Shown here: piece after piece, positions 7,278 through 10,489 of the stretch
How the letters are laid out: every line of letters starts with the position of its first letter
How positions within the stretch are numbered: the stretch's first letter is position 1
Assembly: GCA_027488055.1 (NCBI GenBank)
Contig: JAIYCK010000236.1
Span: forward strand, 1-10,489
Length of the DNA stretch: 10,489 nt
Direction: 5' to 3'
Origin: Flavobacteriales bacterium
GTDB lineage: Bacteria > Bacteroidota > Bacteroidia > Flavobacteriales_D > Sanyastnellaceae
Position numbers and translations under genes: made by a program
The notes under the pieces: generated by a model
Told to the model about the DNA's origin: nothing
The model's database searches: none
What the model saw: only the letters and a program-made list of their open reading frames with translations

Positions 7278-7383
7278 GCGCTATTGTTGTATGTGAATGA
7301 AAATGAAATAGATGTCAATGATACACATTTTTAACGTTTTTCATGCACAATGAACCCCCGGAGTGAGTAAATTTCCATGCGAT

Positions 7384-8295
7384 ATGTCACAACCATTCAA
7401 AGCTTTTTGGACACTAGTAAGCGGGCTTTTTGTAACTCAAAGCGCATGGACACAAGATGGCCTCTTGTGGCGTGTAACAGGACATGATCATACTGGATAT
7501 GTCTATGGTACAATGCATACGGCGGATTCCATTGCAAACAGCATGGATTCCACGGTGTACAATGCTTTGTATCGTTGCAATACACTCCTCCTCGAAGGCG
7601 ACATGGGAGCATTACCCGATCCACACATGATGGCCGATTTGATGCGCATGGATCAAACTACTTTATCCGATTTGTTTTCCCCCGAAGAATTCACTGAAAT
7701 CAACACCTACCTCGAAAGTCATTTGGGCGTAATGGGCATGTTGCTCAAAGATGAAGTCTGTCCAATTTTTATCATGCTGATGCTGCAGCAACAGTCAGAA
7801 GTCAATCGCACTTCGATGGATCACGAGCAATTCTTGGAGGAAGCCATGGATATGCGCTTCCATCGACTCGCTTCGCAACATGGTCTCACCACGATTGGCT
7901 TGGAAACGTGGAGTGAACAAATGGAAAAAGTTACATCTATTGATTTGCAAACACAAGCTAAATTACTTTTGGAAACCACTCGCGGAAAGATTTTCTCCAA
8001 TGTTTTAGTAGATGATATGGTAGGTAGTTATTACCGGCAAGATTTGACAGAGATGGCCAATGCTGTGGACACCAGTGATAGCTTGCAAATGAAAATGTAT
8101 GATCGAATATTGTTTGATCGAAATGATCAATTTGTAGCACGCGCACTTCCTTATTTTATGAATGGACCTACCTTTATGGCGGTTGGAGCGCTGCATTTGG
8201 CTGGAGAAAGGAGTGTTTTAACCATGCTACAAAACAACGGATTTACAATCGAAAGAGTGCCCTTTGCATTTTTAAAATACAAGCCCACCAAGTAA
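7384..8295 (+). CDS. TraB/GumN-family secreted or membrane-anchored protein
   Basis: A 303-residue protein from the ATG at 7384. I prefer this to the GTG at 7363 because it places a hydrophobic signal-like segment (AFWTLVSGLFVTQSAWTQ) at the very N-terminus. The TraB/GumN (TIKI-like) landmarks are present: YVYGTMHTAD near residue 40-48 and VGALHLAGERSVLTMLQNNG at about 267-286, which bring the paired GxxH histidines of the proposed metalloprotease-type active site. Between them is a helical region typical of the family, including LLLEGDMG, where the Glu is a usual conserved acid. Eukaryotic TIKI members cleave Wnt, and bacterial members such as GumN and TraB are poorly understood, so no substrate can be named. 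The protein probably acts in the periplasm. It lies 19 bp upstream of the Crp/Fnr-type regulator on the same strand, so the two are probably co-transcribed. Confidence 0.85.
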   Translation: MSQPFKAFWTLVSGLFVTQSAWTQDGLLWRVTGHDHTGYVYGTMHTADSIANSMDSTVYNALYRCNTLLLEGDMGALPDPHMMADLMRMDQTTLSDLFSPEEFTEINTYLESHLGVMGMLLKDEVCPIFIMLMLQQQSEVNRTSMDHEQFLEEAMDMRFHRLASQHGLTTIGLETWSEQMEKVTSIDLQTQAKLLLETTRGKIFSNVLVDDMVGSYYRQDLTEMANAVDTSDSLQMKMYDRILFDRNDQFVARALPYFMNGPTFMAVGALHLAGERSVLTMLQNNGFTIERVPFAFLKYKPTK

Positions 8296-8314
8296 TACGA
8301 AACCCTCAATTAAA

Positions 8315-8917
8315 ATGTCAGAACAACTCAGACAACACGTGGCCAAACGCATCGACATCAGTAACGATGAATGGAATGAATTCATTGCTTTGTTCACGCC
8401 GCGTAAATTAAAAAAGCGAGAATTTTTGACAAAGCCCGGTGATGTAAACGATACCAGTGCTTACATCATATCGGGTTGCTTGCGCACTTTTTATACCGAT
8501 GGCAAAGGTCATGAGCACACCATGCAAATAGGCTTTGAGGATTGGTGGGCAGGCGATTGGCTCGCTTACATTACAGGCTCGCCTGCGCACTACAGTGTAG
8601 AGGCGCTTGAGGACACGGAGCTATTGCTTTTAAGTCGATTGGAGCAAGAGGCTTTTTATGCGCATAATTTGAAATTCGAAAAATACTTCCGCATCTTATT
8701 GCAATCTGCTTATGTGGCGGGTCAACTGCGATTGATAAGTACAATGAGCAAAAGCGCTGAAGAACGTTACATGGACTTGATTCAGAAGTATCCTCACATG
8801 GAGTTACGTGTGGCACAGCATCACATTGCATCCTACCTCGGAATCACCCCCGAGGCCCTTAGTCGGATCAAACGGAGCATCATTGAAAAGACAAGAATGG
8901 AGCGCTCCAAGTCTTAG
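8315..8917 (+). CDS. Crp/Fnr-family transcriptional regulator
   Basis: A 200-residue protein. Residues about 25-115 form a cyclic-nucleotide-binding-type beta-roll (KLKKREFLTKPGDVNDTSAY, IISGCLRTFYTDGKGHEHTM, FEDWWAGDWLAYITGSPAHY). A long dimerisation helix follows at about 116-145, then a C-terminal helix-turn-helix at about 165-190 (RVAQHHIASYLGITPEALSR). The phosphate-binding cassette is degenerate: no Arg-Ala or Arg-Ser pair follows the GD region, so canonical cAMP binding is unlikely, and there is no N-terminal cysteine cluster for an FNR iron-sulfur centre. This short form is very common in Bacteroidota, and the signals sensed are mostly unknown. The gene follows the TraB/GumN gene by 19 bp. 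No strong Shine-Dalgarno precedes the ATG, only AT-rich sequence, as usual for the phylum. Confidence 0.92.
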   Translation: MSEQLRQHVAKRIDISNDEWNEFIALFTPRKLKKREFLTKPGDVNDTSAYIISGCLRTFYTDGKGHEHTMQIGFEDWWAGDWLAYITGSPAHYSVEALEDTELLLLSRLEQEAFYAHNLKFEKYFRILLQSAYVAGQLRLISTMSKSAEERYMDLIQKYPHMELRVAQHHIASYLGITPEALSRIKRSIIEKTRMERSKS

Positions 8918-9157
8918 GTTGTCCACAGTTGTTGATAAAGATTATTGGAAGGTGCGCAGTGATAGTACTATTATTGAAGCCACTTTAATGATGAGAGCTC
9001 GGTTTCCACCCGGATCCGGTCTTTAGAGATTGGTTATTAACGTTACATTAAGTGAATCCAATGAATCCTGCTCAATAGGCGCCACCCTAGGGCAGGATTC
9101 GCTTTGTCTAGCCATAGGTTCATGCTTGTTTTTTTTAGATTATATTGGCATGATCAT
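8918..9157 (+). other. 240-bp non-coding gap rich in inverted repeats
   Basis: No credible coding frame fills this gap between the regulator and the lipoprotein gene. It holds several inverted repeats: TTGTCCACAGTTGTTGATAA (8919-8938, arms matching 7 of 9), CAGTGATAGTACTATTATTG (8957-8976, with a perfect ATAGTACTAT centre), CCGGATCCGG (9010-9019), TAACGTTA (9038-9045) and a large hairpin at 9063-9100. A run of eight T lies at 9129-9136. I found no consensus TAnnTTTG promoter; TATATTGG (9141-9148) is the nearest and lacks a properly spaced TTG. Confidence 0.6.
9063..9100 (+). repeat. Long imperfect hairpin, possible operon-end structure
   Basis: GAATCCTGC (9063-9071) pairs perfectly with GCAGGATTC (9092-9100). 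Inside, TAGG (9076-9079) pairs with CCTA (9086-9089) around CGCCAC, with a small internal loop between the two helices. What follows (GCTTTGTCT) is only weakly U-rich, so this is a mediocre intrinsic terminator for the regulator operon. It could instead be an mRNA-end stabiliser or a structured leader of the downstream lipoprotein gene. Confidence 0.55.
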
Positions 9158-9835
9158 ATGAGACAACCATCACAATATTTCATCCCGCTCTTTTTTGCTT
9201 GCGCAGCCTTATTGGGTTTGGCAGGATGTCGCATGGAGAAGCGTTTATATCGTCCAGGTTGGCATGTGGAAGGACGCAGTTCAACCAATGTGACGAGTCC
9301 GTTGGTTAAGCCCCGCGCTAAGGAAGGTATTTCAAAGATTACTATTGCTGATAGGATGGATACTGTGTGGGCGAATGAACATTCGCCCAATGAGCAGGGG
9401 CCACACAAAGCAGAATATGAAGCAAACGTTTCACAAGGTCATGCTCAGATTCATCGGGGATCAGTGGGCACTAAGGGAAGGAAAGGGTTCACGGGAAAAC
9501 ACTCAGACGTAAATAGTCACAAACAATTGCATCCCAAAGCAGCCTTGTCATTGCTATTGGGTGTTGTGTCCATGGGGTGCGTTATCCTCCCTCTTCTGGT
9601 ATCTGGTTTGGGCGTTGCCATTGTGATAGGCTTGGCTGTTCTTTTGCTCGTATCGGCCATCCTCGCTCAGAAGTGTAGTCGGATTGCGATGGAAGACATG
9701 TATATGGCGCGAAACCGCTATGCAGGCAAGGCAATGGCAGCGGCAGGAATGATCCTGTCAATTTTGTCCATGGTAGCGCTCCTTGGTATCCTGATCATCG
9801 CCTTATTGGGCGTGGCCTTTCTGAGTCTGGTTTAG
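9158..9835 (+). CDS. Lipoprotein with DUF4190-like membrane C-terminus
   Basis: A 225-residue protein from the ATG at 9158, chosen because it begins directly with a lipoprotein signal, MRQPSQYFIPLFFACAALLGLAGC (lipobox LAGC, Cys24). The upstream in-frame TTG at 9104 and ATG at 9122 add a non-signal extension. After the cysteine comes RMEKRLYRPGWHVEG; an EKRLYRPG-like motif next to the lipid anchor recurs, from memory, in many Bacteroidota membrane proteins. Residues about 40-125 are hydrophilic and low in order. Residues about 128-225 contain three or four hydrophobic segments (ALSLLLGVVSMGCVILPLLV, AIVIGLAVLLLVSAILA, and MILSILSMVALLGILIIALL) with the intervening RNRYAGKAMAAAGMILS, which resembles the DUF4190 pattern. 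Function is unknown. The stop is 7 bp from that of the convergent aminotransferase gene, with no terminator between them. Confidence 0.8.
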   Translation: MRQPSQYFIPLFFACAALLGLAGCRMEKRLYRPGWHVEGRSSTNVTSPLVKPRAKEGISKITIADRMDTVWANEHSPNEQGPHKAEYEANVSQGHAQIHRGSVGTKGRKGFTGKHSDVNSHKQLHPKAALSLLLGVVSMGCVILPLLVSGLGVAIVIGLAVLLLVSAILAQKCSRIAMEDMYMARNRYAGKAMAAAGMILSILSMVALLGILIIALLGVAFLSLV

Positions 9836-9842
9836 GTTGACT

Positions 9843-10489
9843 TCAGCGTGTTGTGCCAGGATACACTTTCAATGCCTCTTCCAAACATTTAACGGCTTTG
9901 CGAAGAGCGTCTTGATTCAATACATAGGCCATGCGCACCTGTTGCATTCCAGGCGCTGGCTTTGAGTAGAACCCTGTAGCTGGAGCCATCATCACCGTCT
10001 CATTTTGGTATTCGAAATGCTCGAGGATCCACTGGCAAAAGGAATCGCTATTATCGATGGGTAATTGAGCAATGCAATAAAATGCTCCTTTGGGTTTTGG
10101 ACAAACCACTCCAGGAATGGCGTTGAGTCCGTCTACCAGGATGTCGCGTCGCTTCACATATTCATCCACCACGCCTTCAAAATATGATGGGGGAGTCTCC
10201 AATGCATACAGCGATGCCATCTGACCAAAAGTTGGTGGGGACAATCGGGCCTGCGCAAATTTGAGCGCTGCAGCCATCACTAACCTGTTCTTTGTTATCA
10301 AAGCACCGATGCGAGCTCCACACATGCTATATCGCTTGCTCACACTGTCAATCATGATGGCATTGTCTTCGATGCCAGATAGATTCATCACACTGTAGGG
10401 CTGCGCGCCATCGTATGCAAATTCACGATACACTTCATCTGCCATCAAGAACAGGTCGTGTTTTTTCACGATATCACGAAGGTTCTCTA
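9843..10489 (-). CDS. Class I PLP-dependent aminotransferase, N-terminal half cut by window edge
   Basis: The C-terminal 215 residues of a fold-type I aminotransferase, open at the right edge. The visible part starts ENLRDIVKKHDLFLMADEVY, where the Asp and Tyr of ADEVY contact the pyridoxal ring. SVSKRYSMCGARIGA carries the Schiff-base lysine and the phosphate-binding arginine. Near the C-terminus, QVRMAYVL contains the arginine that usually binds the substrate carboxylate. The valine codon at 10467-10469 is GTG, but it is internal because coding sequence continues upstream of it. With a usual length near 390-400 residues, about 180 are missing. The closest resemblance is to aspartate/aromatic aminotransferases annotated in Bacteroidota as generic PLP-dependent aminotransferases; the exact amino acid cannot be assigned from this half. 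It is convergent with the lipoprotein gene. Confidence 0.93.
   Translation of the reverse strand, partial: ENLRDIVKKHDLFLMADEVYREFAYDGAQPYSVMNLSGIEDNAIMIDSVSKRYSMCGARIGALITKNRLVMAAALKFAQARLSPPTFGQMASLYALETPPSYFEGVVDEYVKRRDILVDGLNAIPGVVCPKPKGAFYCIAQLPIDNSDSFCQWILEHFEYQNETVMMAPATGFYSKPAPGMQQVRMAYVLNQDALRKAVKCLEEALKVYPGTTR

Noticed and set aside
7363..7383. GTG start seven codons upstream of the TraB/GumN ATG
   Set aside because: The ATG at 7384 places the signal-like hydrophobic segment at the N-terminus; the GTG extension adds nothing recognisable, though it cannot be excluded.
8919..8938. Annotating a replication origin
   Set aside because: Only two imperfect DnaA-box-like sites are present, with no AT-rich unwinding region or further boxes; kept only as a finding.
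8808..9026. 72-codon plus-strand frame overlapping the end of the Crp/Fnr gene
   Set aside because: Its first half is the regulator read out of frame, and the rest is low-complexity intergenic translation with no start context.
9104..9157. TTG start (and ATG at 9122) upstream of the lipoprotein gene
   Set aside because: The extension lies in front of a complete lipoprotein signal peptide and overlaps a T-rich non-coding stretch.
10467..10469. GTG as the aminotransferase start codon
   Set aside because: Family sequence (ENLRDI) continues in frame upstream to the window edge, so this is an internal valine.

Overview
The window looks like chromosomal DNA from a member of the Bacteroidota, most likely a Flavobacteriales-type environmental bacterium. 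The evidence is two TonB-dependent outer-membrane receptors (one with an N-terminal carboxypeptidase-regulatory-like domain), several lipoproteins including one with the acidic surface-export signal typical of the phylum, a YfiT/BstA-type DinB protein, promoters of the TAnnTTTG type and an absence of strong Shine-Dalgarno sequences. I see no insertion sequence, phage gene, CRISPR array, tRNA or rRNA.

Layout. (1) Positions 1-3233, minus strand: a probable two-gene operon, first a secreted protein of unknown function with a C-terminal poly-lysine tail, then a large TonB-dependent receptor whose 3' end runs off the left edge. (2) Positions 3234-3690: a divergent intergenic region holding a perfect -7 promoter element, a full cobalamin (B12) riboswitch with its closing P1 helix, and a small hairpin in front of the next start codon. 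(3) Positions 3691-6744, plus strand: a B12-controlled operon of a BtuB-like receptor and an overlapping beta-propeller surface lipoprotein resembling BtuG, closed by a strong intrinsic terminator. (4) Positions 6762-7277, minus strand: a bacillithiol-transferase (YfiT/BstA) family protein, convergent with the B12 operon. (5) Positions 7384-8917, plus strand: a TraB/GumN-family protein followed after 19 bp by a Crp/Fnr-type regulator. (6) Positions 8918-9157: a non-coding gap unusually rich in inverted repeats. (7) Positions 9158-9835, plus strand: a lipoprotein with a DUF4190-like membrane C-terminus. (8) Positions 9843-10489, minus strand: the C-terminal half of a class I aminotransferase running off the right edge.

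The best-supported functional unit is region 2-3. A B12-sensing leader should switch off production of an outer-membrane B12 transporter and its surface-exposed B12-capturing lipoprotein when the vitamin is plentiful. This is the BtuB-BtuG arrangement worked out in gut Bacteroides, here in compact form: two overlapping genes and no inner-membrane BtuFCD genes in view. The remaining genes look like ordinary unlinked chromosomal genes. The points most worth checking are the 38-bp gene overlap with an atypical BtuB C-terminus, the poly-lysine tail, and the palindrome-rich gap at 8918-9157.
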